Source: Isoetes taiwanensis (Eukaryota > Streptophyta > Lycopodiopsida > Isoetales > Isoetaceae). Taken from it: a stretch of DNA of 64,000 nucleotides. The position numbers and the translations under genes were made by a program. Positions 1 through 10,797 of the stretch are shown here, piece after piece; positions within the stretch are counted from its first letter, which is position 1, and each line of letters opens with the position of its first letter. The notes under the pieces were generated by a model, which worked only from the letters and a program-made list of their open reading frames with translations, was not told the DNA's origin and searched no databases. Location of the stretch: the NCBI GenBank assembly GCA_021234155.1, contig JAJEKV010000011.1, positions 5,413,132 through 5,477,131 on the forward strand, read 5' to 3'.

Positions 1-98
1 ATGAAGTGAAGCTTTGCTCAGCCGATTCCTGAAGAATCTTATGTATATTTGCACTGATACTTGTAGCATTTCCATCCCAGCTCATGCACTTAATCATA

Positions 99-187
99 GA
101 GAGAGAGAGAGAGAGAGAGATATGTATTTTTTACGTCGTAGCACAAGCCAGCATCCTTTAGGACATACGACGCTCCCTCTTCAAGGA

Positions 188-269
<82 letters not shown>
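99..269. repeat. GA microsatellites (two tracts)
   Basis: Two uninterrupted (GA)n tracts lie at about 99-120 and 189-269. They are separated by about 70 bp of ordinary sequence. Arg-Glu and Ser-Leu repeat reading frames through them are artefacts of the dinucleotide and are not genes. A matching CT tract lies at 15,839-15,944. Confidence 0.97.
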
Positions 270-270
<1 letters not shown>

Positions 271-1660
271 ACCTTAGCAAAAGTGAACACCTTAGCAAAA
301 GCTAAACCTTAATTAAATAAATGTAAGATAGTGTAATAAATGTGACCGTAAGGTATTCCTTTGAAAAAAAATTAACTATTGACATTCAGACAGACAGAAC
401 AATTCTACTCCCTTCTGAAAAGGCAACTTCTGTTGTCCAAATACATCAAAGGTCAAGGCCTTTGCTGTTACCTGCATCCATAGAAAGCAAACAAACGAAG
501 AGTTGCAATCCGTATTACAGGTGTCGTAGCAAAGAACCAGTTGTTATCCATGTCCAACCTTTTTTGTATTTATGAATGCAAATAAACGGTCAGTGAAATC
601 ATAACTACATCCATGGAAATAAACCCAACTATAGCTTAGGTTAAAGCAACCCTTGAAATATCCACGGAGCATCCAATTGATTGCACTCATACGGCAAATT
701 ATCTACTATTATCACCCTAAAATTTGTTCCTATGTTATGTCTAGAAACTAGAATGATTCTGATCTGTTACAGCACATTAAGATAATATAAAAAGCAACCT
801 CGTACTGTGAAGATTGATTTGAGCCAGTCAATCATGTCCTCCATTCGGTTATGTCATTAATTATTTAAAGGTTAAATCTCAAACAACGTAACAACAAAAT
901 CAGAGAGCCTGGTCTGATTTCTCGCAAACATCAATAAAACAGGCATGCGATAAAAGTTCAACTCATACTGGCAGTAGAGCCTTATTTCCGCAAAATGGTA
1001 GTAAAGAACACATTACTTATAACCCATGTTCTCATTTCTGAAGATTTTAGAATGGTTTCCTATGGACATAACATGCAGTTTATGCAGCAGCCTAATCATT
1101 TCATTTATGATCTCAGTATACTTATACAGTGCAACAATATCTAAACTGCCAGAAGAGTTCTATTGCAAAAATAATATAATTCTGCTTACCACAGCAAAGG
1201 ACTGGTGTACCATACCTGATTTGAAGGCTCGGAATCATCAAGAACTTCAGAGCTTAAGGCCATGTTTGCACAAAGAAAATTGAAGAAAATCGCTTCATTA
1301 CTCCACAAAGAACTTAGTGCCACTAAGAAGGCAAAATAAGACAAAAGATGAGGGCCGAATCATGCAGGGAATGTTTAATGCAGATCCATTAGAGTTACAA
1401 TCCGTTATATAGGATTTCTTCATGCAATATCAAAGCCTATGAATAGCACCTGGCAGTAGAAAAAATTAGAGAATAACCTGGGTTGTTGCAAGCCGAATGG
1501 TAGACCATAAAACAAGATTTGTTTCCACAGATAACCTATACTCTGGATCGATGCGTAAGAAGGCTGTAAACAACAAATTGGACATCGTTTTTAGGGCAAA
1601 ACTATATCAAAAAAACCCTTGACGATCTTGTTATCTTGGACGGCACATTTTGGACGAATT
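270..1660. other. Unassigned AT-rich DNA
   Basis: I see no recognisable gene, RNA or repeat here. Open frames of 77 and 85 codons (342-575 and 1026-1283, plus strand) resemble nothing I know and have no supporting context. Confidence 0.6.
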
Positions 1661-1664
1661 TGGA

Positions 1665-3947
1665 CAAGTCACATTATGGAAAAAAAATTCTGATTATTCT
1701 TGCTAACCATTGCACAGCTGTCAGCTGCATGTTTGTGCATTAGAAATCCAACTAAGGGCAAAGAAGAACACATGTTTGTGCATTTGAAGCATCCGACTAA
1801 GGTAAAGAAAGACCAAGGGCAAACATCAACCCAAATTCTCGTTTTTATCACAAAAATCAGCCAAAGGCATTAAATGCTTCTGCATCCCTTTCTGACTACT
1901 GGCAAAAATCACAATGTCATCAACATATAATAACAAAGTTAACGTATAACCAGCAATTGTGGTTCCCTCTCTCCATCCTCATGCATCCATCCTTCTGATT
2001 GGTCAATGTATATGCCAAAAAGAGTTGGTGACAAGGGGCATCCCTGTTTGACATTTATATTTGCTAACAACCCCATCTTTGCATTGTTGATTCAATGGAA
2101 AAGACAACCCACATACCACCTTTTCATATAAAATAGCCACTGCATTTTCTTATTCATGGGAAACCCCGATGATTTCCATATAATTCCATATGTTTTTCCT
2201 ATGTAGCATGTCAAACACCTTGGTAAGATCAACAAAACAGGCAAAAAGTGGTTTTTTGTCTTTTTGATCTGAAAGTAACCAAGTGATATATTGTGGATTT
2301 TTCACTTTGGAAACCTGCTTGTCCTGTTGCTCTAACATTATTCTTGTCTGCTCGCAAAAAGTTTAGAGAACAAACTACTAACCATCACCATTCTATAATT
2401 GTTTGGATCTTTAACATCCCCTGCTTTATGAATCGGTACTACCCTGTTGTGCTACCACGTGGACAAAAAACTAGTTATTAACGCCTGATTCATCATTCTA
2501 GTAACTATTTTTGCCACACCAGGTCCTACCCACTTAATCGTTTCAGCCACGAGATTAAGCGCATATGTTGCTTTCCTACATGCTAGCCTTTTGATACAGA
2601 TGGTGACTTCTTCTTTAAAGAATATCAATATTTCACTACCGACTTTCATAACATCATTTAGGCCCTCAATGTGGTAGAGTTTACATACTTGTTCTATCAG
2701 CTCTCCTACATCCAACGCATTTACGGCTTGTTTCCTCATTTTCAGCTTAGCCCAGAACCTTTTAGGTGCCTCGATCCACTCCTTCACCAATTTTTCTTAT
2801 TTCTGTTGTAAATACACCCGCCTTTTCCTCCTAGTCAGCTTTCTGTATTCCTCTCGGATCTTAGGTCTACGCAATGTACTAGCATGTTTCAACTCCGTCC
2901 TCTTATCTTTACATTCTTTGTCATACCACCCATTGCATGGTAGCCCTTTTACTCTTCTCTGCAATATAGAATATTTCTGGGTTATATCAAGCAATATTGA
3001 TGTAAGCGTAGCGGAAGGTACCTTCCAAGTCAGATGGCCATGACATTTCTTGAAGCCTCCCTTCACAAGCTTTCTTGTACTCCTTTTTCTTAGTTATATG
3101 CATATATATGCACTTATTCAGTTCTAGCTCTTGCCAACACTTCTCATCTTCGTTGTGTGATTCTATTTCTAGTACAATAGGGTAATGATCCGATGTAGAA
3201 ATAGAATCATCCACATAGAAATTGGTTATGCTATCTAAGATATTGGTGCCTGCTAATGCTATGTCCACCACACTAGCACCTACTCATATAGCTCCCTTAG
3301 ATGTACGTGTTGCAGAGCACAGAAATTTTCTTATACCATTTAATACAATCAGGTCTAACCCGCTACACATATTCAGCAAATGCATACCTTATGGTTGTAT
3401 ATCTACATTGCAGTCTTGAGTGACTATCGCCCATCCATTTGCCTCCATGGTCTCCTCGTCTATGGGTTCCATCCAGACAGGATCTCCCTCATCGGTAGGA
3501 ATGTATGCCTGTTTGTTTGCTATTCTACCATTAAAGTCCCCTAACACGATAATATCCCCATGTCTGCCCAAGTCCAATGCATCCTATTCCAAATGATGGA
3601 ATGGGTCATCTTTATCCATATCTTCTATTCTATAGACAGGAGAATCCCTAGTGGATAATAGCAGCTAGCAATATACACCTTCCCACAATGCCCCACAGTC
3701 TCCAGCCATATGTGTTGTTTAGATGTGTCCTTTTTAGCCACTGCAAACAAATTCTCCAACCCCTTATGTATGTAGACTGCTATGCCTCCTACCCTTTTTC
3801 TTCTCCAACCCTTAGTATTCCAAATAGAGTGTATCAAATAAATCTTTTTTATGTTAGGCAATCCCTGCTCTTCATATTCAAGTGTTTCTACCATGAAAAT
3901 TACATCCCAAGGTTTGAGAACATCTCCGAGTAAGGCTACTTCATCCA
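1665..3947 (-). mobile_element. Decayed LINE (non-LTR retrotransposon), endonuclease and reverse transcriptase remnants
   Basis: Read on the minus strand from high to low coordinates, the broken frames carry LINE ORF2 landmarks in the expected order. First come apurinic-endonuclease motifs: GDFNGRI near 3,530 and TSDHYPI near 3,190. Then comes the reverse transcriptase entry segment (KRLACRKAT, near 2,590) and palm motif A as CFVDLTKVFD near 2,230. A decayed form of the KQGCPLSPTLFG motif lies near 2,040, and LYVDDIVIFA, the catalytic YxDD box, near 1,915. Several frameshifts and stops separate these blocks, so the copy is dead. Its 5' side abuts the inverted-repeat end at 3,948. No clear 3' tail or target-site duplication was found, and the lower boundary is approximate. 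Confidence 0.85.
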
Positions 3948-3989
3948 CATTAGGGCGGATTTGGGGTCTCAAAATGGCCCTTATCTTGG

Positions 3990-4613
3990 ATGCCAGAATT
4001 CCACGTCATGTTTCTCGCGACCAATGATGTTTGCGCATTTTTTTCCAAAGTCAGTATTAGTTGGCAAGTAGAAAGAGGAGCAGGCTTACTTGGCATCCAC
4101 ATGGGGAAATTTCATAGGACATGTTTGTGCATTCATTGCAACCACATTAATGGCCCGCATTTTTCGAAAATCGTATCGCGGACCAAAATAATGGCTACTT
4201 TTCCCGCCTACTGTGCACATGCCCACATGCACCAACCACTTTTTCAAATTTTGGCACCAAGATTTCCATTGTTCACATTAGCGCCTTCATTGCATCCTCT
4301 CGCCTTCGGCTCTTCATTTGGAATCCAAGTCTCCAATAGTGTGCGTGTTTTTTGGGCGAAAGAGCATAGAGTTAAGCAACAACGGCGAGACGATAAAGGA
4401 CAAGCAAACGACGTTACATGCCATGTTTTACTACCCAAATTTTCATTTGAAGTTTTCCTAATTTTCAGCTCTTCCCATTCATCGTATTGCTCCCCGCCTC
4501 GACCAGTATCTCTAATTGCATCCATCATTGCTCCTAGTACTCCTACATTGCTTTCGCAGTTCATCACTTACAAAACAATAAAGGCATGCCGGTGGAAGGA
4601 TATCTATCCATAG
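3990..4613 (+). CDS. Unidentified 207-codon open frame inside the inverted-repeat element
   Basis: This is the longest unbroken frame in the 4-kb element and starts inside its left terminal repeat. The predicted protein is rich in His, Ser and Phe with no motif I recognise. It has no transmembrane pattern and no zinc-binding array. The opposite strand is also open for 107 codons, which is typical of chance frames in balanced-composition DNA. It could be a degraded or non-canonical transposon protein, but there is no positive evidence that it is expressed. Confidence 0.15.
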   Translation: MPEFHVMFLATNDVCAFFSKVSISWQVERGAGLLGIHMGKFHRTCLCIHCNHINGPHFSKIVSRTKIMATFPAYCAHAHMHQPLFQILAPRFPLFTLAPSLHPLAFGSSFGIQVSNSVRVFWAKEHRVKQQRRDDKGQANDVTCHVLLPKFSFEVFLIFSSSHSSYCSPPRPVSLIASIIAPSTPTLLSQFITYKTIKACRWKDIYP

Positions 4614-4799
4614 GCTTGTGGGTGAGAATGCTATCCTTAACTAAGGATGACTATGGAGTTACATCGTAGGAGCGACATTCATACGCATAATGAATAGGTA
4701 GAACTATAGGGTTCAAAATAAATGCTATGGATAGTATATTGCAAAAAAAAAAAGGGAAGGGGGGGGGAAGGGGTTTGAAGAGGAGGATATTTGCAAATT

Positions 4800-6500
4800 T
4801 GCACCCTCAATAATACATGGATCACACCATGCGAAAATGCATATGCACTTTGTAAATGTGTAGTGAGATTTCGCGTCATGTGATCCTTGCTTTTTTTTCT
4901 TCCCTCTTCTTGATTTATATTCACTCCTTTGAATCAAATATTTTTCTTTGGGCTATATTTATCGGATGTCGGGGATTTGGGACTAGGGAAAAGCATTACG
5001 GCATCATTGTTGTCTAACATATGGACATAAGAGACATGCTTTTCCAAGATATACATTCGGGCAATGGGCATCTAGTTTTACGTTGTAAAATTGTGGGAGC
5101 CGAGCTTGAAAGTCGTCCCATGACCTCGTTTTAGTTTAATTGTGCAAGCCTTATGAGAATGGTGTCCTTGCAATGAAGAAATGTTTGATAAGACGTGCAT
5201 CCAGGGTTGTTGAAAAAATGAGTTACAAAATATTTGCTCCATTAGAGGTGTTTACTAATGCCACGACACAAAAGCTCCAAAGACATATTGTATAAAATGT
5301 CGCTTTCATGAGCCTTTGGATCAGTTAACTCAAAGTGTCACATATGGAAACATTGTTAGGTTTGATAAAATAACATAAAAATCTTATTTAATAAAGCTTT
5401 GGTTGTTGGTAAAGTGTTGGCTTATTGATTATGTGTTTGTATTTTGCTTTGGGACCCTCTTTGAAAAAGTTTAGTTCATAAAACATAATATAACTTGGAA
5501 TGATACATATTTTATATGCAAATGAGAGACTATTGATGAGGGACTTGGTGTTATTATCTATTGACAACAAACAAGAAAGTGGATCACACCATGCGAATTT
5601 AGTATATTCCAACCTTTTAGCTTATACAAAATTCGCTTGGTGTGATCTTTTTGGAAAAACATGACTTCCTATAGTAAAATTACTTTGATTATCTTTTAAT
5701 AAAAGAAATATATATGTGTCTTATTTGAAGTTAAGTGTGGATATGTGACGTGCTCATTTATTGATAAAGTGTTTGCTTTTTGAAAAGGGCTAATAACTTT
5801 ATGTACTACTAGAGTTGGTAAAGTATTTTAGATGCAAATAGGATGCTTGATGTGATCCTTCTTAAAAAAAAGATATGCTCTTTGAAAATGCTCTTTGAAA
5901 AGGACTAATAACTTTATGCACTTGGGGTGGTAAAGCATTAAATGAGAAGGGGTACTTGTGTTTAATTTTAATTTGACAACAAATAAGAAAGTGGATCACA
6001 CGATCTTAATTTAGTGTGTTCCATTTTTTTGTTGCATATGTACTATTCGCTTGGTGTGATCCTTCTTGAAAAAATATTATGCTCTTTGAAAAGGGATAAT
6101 GACTTATGTACTTAAGAGTGGTAAAGCATTTTAGATACAAATAGGAATGAGTACTTGTGTGTTTAATTTTAATTTGACAACAAATAAGAAAGTGGATCAC
6201 ACCATGCTTAATTTAGTGTGTCTTTTTTTTTTTGCATATGTATTATTCGCTTGGTGTGATCCATCTTGAAAAAAAAAATAGCTTTCAAGTAAAAAGGAAA
6301 GAAAGAAATATCTTATTTAAAGTGTAAAGTGTTAGTATATAAAGTGTTGGTTTATTAAAATACTATTTGTTTACGCTAAGTTGTAAGTTGAATATTTGTG
6401 TTTCTATTTACTTTATTACGCTAAGGATCACACCAAGTTTAATTTCTTATATGCAATTACTTTACAGCATGAAGATTTCGTGATCATATGATCCTCTTTA
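4800..6500. repeat. Tandem foldback repeats with GGATCACACC inverted arms
   Basis: Several short inverted repeats recur here. Each pairs an arm beginning GGATCACACCATGCGAA with a downstream arm such as TTCGCTTGGTGTGATCC. Pairs lie at about 4,819-4,885, 5,581-5,649, 5,993-6,062 and 6,191-6,262. A weaker one lies near 6,424-6,495. Arms are 15-20 bp and spacers about 30-45 bp. Between them a segment containing GCTCTTTGAAAAGG and GGTAAAGCATT recurs with a period of about 190 bp (near 5,885 and 6,075). The arrangement suggests a small foldback element that multiplied locally. No coding potential was seen. Confidence 0.75.
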
Positions 6501-7396
6501 AACAAGAATGGCTTTGACCTTCAATGTTCATAAATTTTATGAATGTTTGCATATAAGAATGTCACATATCATATTTTCTTAAAAAATGGTCATCAAATGG
6601 ATAACTAGTCAAAGAGTTCTTCTACTACTTAAAGAGTTTCAAGACTCATTTTTGCTATAATTTAAATAGCAATAGAGTTTTAAAGGAATCTATTGTTAAA
6701 GGTAGTCAAAGCCTTCTTGTATTAGCGGTATCTAAACACAAACACCATAACCTTTGTACTTCAAGAATGTATAAACATTGCAAAGTATAATGTCATTTAT
6801 TAGCATCTTCACGGACATTTCCCCTTCCTTATCGGAAGCGGCTCATCTCAAGGAACCAGATTCGATTCGAATGCCTTCATCCTCTCTCAATCTCTCACAA
6901 TATCCTAGGAGGCCAGAGTTACCATCATCACAAAATCGAACTAAACTTGAAACGTCCTGAAATGACGGTTTCTTGCCACTCAACGGATCCAATGGATATA
7001 AACTGCCATCCGGATGTCAACACTTTTTGAGCACGCAAGAAGACACAATACGTCGAGGTCTAAGTTCTTATTTTTTAGACCTCTTTTTTTGCGATTGAAG
7101 ACTGGAGCATATTCGTGAGTCGGGTTGGATCCTTATCCACATATCATTTGGAGCTTCCAGATGCTGCGTGGATCGACGGTAGAAATGAAGGTGTACAATT
7201 TGTATGCCCCAAAGACAATTCGGCCGTGTGAGCGAACGTCCATTACTAACCTCGTTTTTTGAAATTTGCAACGTGCATATGGAAATCGAAAAGTCCATTC
7301 TCCTACAATCCATGCTTTTATACATTAAGCAAATTCAAATTTCGAATTGTAGGGGCGGAAAGCTGTATTGGGATGAAGTAAAGATCCGGTTAATCG

Positions 7397-7589
7397 CCGG
7401 GTTCACATGGACTAATCGCTGGCCCGGCTTAAAACTCGGCGAACTTGGGCCGAGGCAAAAAATTCAGCCCCGTTTTGGAAAATCAGCCCTTGCAAGATCC
7501 AACTTGCGTAGCTGATTGGCTGAATTTTTAATCGATCGACTCGCGTAACTTCGGCCGGAGGGCCTAAACTTCTCCATGTGAACCACCCA
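7397..7589. repeat. Long imperfect hairpin (foldback of about 190 nt)
   Basis: The left arm starts GGTTCACATGGA (7,399) and the right arm ends TCCATGTGAACC (7,587). Inner blocks GGCC, CGAA and AAAAATTCAGCC also pair across the arms. The loop region itself pairs through AATCAGC/GCTGATT and CTTGCAAG/CTTGCG. The whole stretch could fold as one long stem. This is typical of a MITE-like foldback element, or less likely a small-RNA precursor. It sits inside the larger inverted-repeat element. Confidence 0.65.
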
Positions 7590-8018
7590 TAAATGCGCAA
7601 GCCCGAAGCCTCGAAATGAAAGTTCGATACAAAGCTTCAACCTACACATTCAAATTTTGAAATGTGGAAGGGGAAGCTTGTATGGCCATAACCTCTAAAT
7701 GAAAATAAGCGCAAGAATCGGTGACACGCGACGCTTGGTATCTGACAAACCAAGAGGCACCGCCATGAGTTACAGGTATGCTATAATGCAAGTGGCTTTT
7801 TAGAAGCGCCACATGTTGCATCAGCCTGTCTGACAACCAACAGAATTAAATACATATGGCGCCATGAATGCGCAATCCCCCTTATTCCGGGAGAATATTC
7901 CAAGTAAATCTGTAATGATGAGATTTTGTATCCTAGGTGGCATGGGAAAAAAGGAGCGGAAATATGACGTGGAATGGCTGATAGGAGGCCATTTTCAGAC
8001 CCCAAATCCGCCCTAATG

Positions 8019-9820
8019 CCTTTCCATTAATGTTCCACATACACACACTGATGATCTTTCTTCCCTATTTGGCAATGAAAACCTTGCCATTCCCTCATGT
8101 CCTGCTTCCTTCATGTCCTGCTTCCTTCATTTATGAACCTCCTCCCTCTGTTGTGCCAGTTGAGTTTGTGTAAGATCATCATTAAGCCATATATTTTGTC
8201 CTTTTAAAAGAGCACGTTTCTGCATTACTCTCATCTTTGCTTCTTCACTAACGAATATCACAATTATTGCGAACCTGTCCATCCCATTTACCTACTCTGT
8301 AGGCATTTATAATCCCATCCCCGGCTACTTGCAGCTTTTAAGAGGGCATTTCTTGCACTTCTTCTTTGGTATTTTCTTTGGTAAAAATTCATCTTATCTT
8401 ATCTTATCTTATTAAAACCCCCCTGAAACCCCCTTTGGTTTGGGTGCATATTCACATGGAGGGGTGACGAGGGGCTTTTGCATTCTAATCATCAGGAGTT
8501 TTATGATACCCCAGAACCTCTTTCAGCTCACAACCTCGTTTTTTTATATGCAGCTAAAAAGCTACTACCCAAGTTTTAGGATCCATTCGTTCCAATTTTT
8601 GTGGCTTCCTTGTGATTTGTTTTGTAAATTTGCACGAACTCCTTATATTGTTTATTGTTCAATTTTTTTAATATGTAAGGGCGATACCTAAGCCTCAAGT
8701 TTTGAAAGAAAGGGCCTTAAGTGATAAAAGAATATTTCAATAAAGGTTTAAAAAAAAATACTTGTGGTCAAATTTATTTGGCATTCTGTCACTCCAAGGT
8801 TTGTTAATCTTGTTCTATTCTATTCTCTTGCTTGAGGAGCTATTTCATTGTAGAAGTAGCGACATTCAACTCTGACTACATTATGGTTCAGATCAACAAA
8901 AAAGGCAGCAAAAAGACAAAAACGAAAAGGTTGTTTTCCTATTTTATGAGTTTTCCCGATTCAAAGGTGCCTTGATGACCTGGCACAAATTTACTGACAA
9001 TCATTACAATTCACTTTGAAAAAGCCACCTGCTCCTACCACAAAATGTGATGTCAAAATGCGCAATTTTGAAACACCTTAGTGTGCTCAAACCCACATTT
9101 AGATCGCAGAAAAAACCAGATTATATCTCTGAATCAACTTAATGGCTACTTTGCAAGTGATTTCGAGTGTCATTTTCTTTACTGATTTTTTGTCCCTTAT
9201 CTTACAATTATATTCTACTGTATGATGTGGATCAAGCCCAAAAAGTTTGATGGCCCAAGTTTTGACTTAAAAGTTGAACGGTCCAAATAGCCAACCCTAG
9301 CTTGCTCTCAAAATCTGATGAGCACTATAACTCGTGATTAATCAAAGGTTCGTAGGAAAGTGATTTGGAGTAGTCATTTTCTTTACTTACCCATGTTTAA
9401 TAAAAGGTTCGCATCACTCCTAAAAAAGGGTACTATTATTATGAAAAAAAAAGGAACTATATTGAGATTCATCTATGGTTTGTTATGTCTTAGAAGAAAA
9501 AGTATCTGGATTTCCAACCTTACAGCTTGATTTGTATGGTTTTCCAATAAATTGCACAAAGACTTGCTTTTGAGATTCAGTTGGATGTATAAAATTATCA
9601 GAATAGACATACTCCATGGAGTTTGCCTATACTAGTACTAGATGGGTACGATCTGAAGAGTACATGAACGCAATTGATTTGGAAATGTTTGGTGAAAATA
9701 TCTTATAAGCAAGAAAATCTACTCAAATCATCAGATGCAGCCTTGGTTCTAATGGTAAGCAAATGACAAAGTGTTGTCCTCATCAATAATTTCCCAAATG
9801 CATTCTTGACCTAGATCCCC
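8019..9820. other. Intergenic DNA with a (TCTTA)n tract
   Basis: No gene was recognised. A short (TCTTA)n tract at 8,391-8,412 is followed by CCCCCTTTGGTTTGGGTGCA near 8,429. The same motif follows a retroelement tail near 61.5 kb. The tract may be the tail of a degraded non-LTR element, but no body is recognisable upstream. Confidence 0.5.
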
Positions 9821-9824
9821 TTTT

Positions 9825-10797
9825 TTAGTGAAGAAATGCATATAGTACAGAGGATAGGAATACTGTGACACCAACACCAACTAATGAGATCATAGGACTG
9901 CAGGCAATATCAGCCCAACGTTTACCATTACCACAATGCAGAGGACCAAGTTTGAGCTGAATAATGTTCACCATAGACAACACAAGAAATATGGTTCCAG
10001 CTGCTGATCCAATGGCACAGCAAAACATTCCAAACCTCAAAAATTTAACCTTAATCCCGGTACCATCACATCCTTGCAGACCTTTGAAGTTTAGAAAGAA
10101 CATGAATAGCTTCATGCCATGAACCACAAGAGTTGAAAACAAGAAGCAACTGAAAGAGACAACCTCAAAAACAACAAGATATTTCTGAGTTTCTGATCCT
10201 GCTTCACAACCTGAATTTATAGATGTGATTCGATGAGGCGCTGTAAGGGATATCCCTAAAAATAATGCAATTGCAAAGAATGAGTTCACAATTACAACTG
10301 CATCCATAGTAGCTACATGCATTGAACTGCTACCCCCGGTTCATCTTTTCTTCATTAATGACAGTTCTGCCACTTCTGCCAGCATCCTGAGACCAGAGAT
10401 TGCCAGCATCATAAGATTAGATTAGGTCAAGTTTGATGCAGTTTGGATCTAAATTCTACAAGAATTTCTAGAAGATAGATCTTTTCGGATGGATTTAGAT
10501 TTTACAAAGCATTTCTTAGAAGATATGAGATACATAAGAAAAATGCAGAAATGAAGATCTGAACTTGTCTCAGCATCTAAGATGAAATTAACTTAAACTT
10601 TGGATCCAGACTTTCCAAATATAACAAAGTGCGGAAATAAAGATCGGAACTTGCCTCTGACGCTGGCTCGCCAAAAACTCATAATCTTCTTCTACCCTGT
10701 CGATGGCGGCAGACATGTTTAATGGATTAAGAAAGCTTCCGAAACGGTGGAATACAAGCATAGATAAAAGTCCTACTAACAGTAGGGCAGTGGACAT
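9825..10797 (-). CDS. Four-helix plant membrane protein gene, two exons, probably interrupted
   Basis: The main block (10,322 down to 9,825) encodes 165 residues with four hydrophobic segments at about residues 10-28, 48-75, 96-127 and 137-163. Cysteines in the loops and a short C-terminus give the look of a small conserved plant integral membrane protein; the family name is not recognised. An upstream block (10,797 to 10,655) encodes a hydrophobic start (MSTALLLVGLLSMLVF) and an amphipathic segment. It ends at AG|GCAAGT, a possible GC-type splice donor. A CTCAG acceptor at 10,387 would join it in frame to the main block, giving an intron of 268 bp. On that join an in-frame TGA at 10,341-10,343 interrupts the protein 15 codons into exon 2. 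A G5 run nearby (10,333-10,337) offers an alternative frameshift explanation. It may be a pseudogene, a mis-modelled intron or a sequencing error. Confidence 0.5.

Larger units (their letters stand above)
3948..8018. mobile_element. 4.07-kb element with about 70-bp terminal inverted repeats (DNA-transposon-like)
   Basis: The left end (3,948-4,018) and the reverse complement of the right end (7,951-8,018) both begin CATTAGGGCGGATTTGGGGT. They stay alignable for about 70 bp, sharing AAAATGGCC and TTCCACGTCAT. This is the structure of a terminal-inverted-repeat DNA transposon, probably non-autonomous. No transposase was recognised inside. No convincing target-site duplication was seen at either end, so the superfamily cannot be assigned. 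The interior holds an unidentified 207-codon frame, a cluster of foldback repeats at 4.8-6.5 kb and a long hairpin at 7.4-7.6 kb. A chance or palindromic duplication is the alternative, but the match length argues against it. Confidence 0.7.

Noticed and set aside
14-290. Arg-Glu and Ser-Leu repeat proteins through the GA tracts
   Set aside because: They are translations of a dinucleotide microsatellite with no other coding signal.
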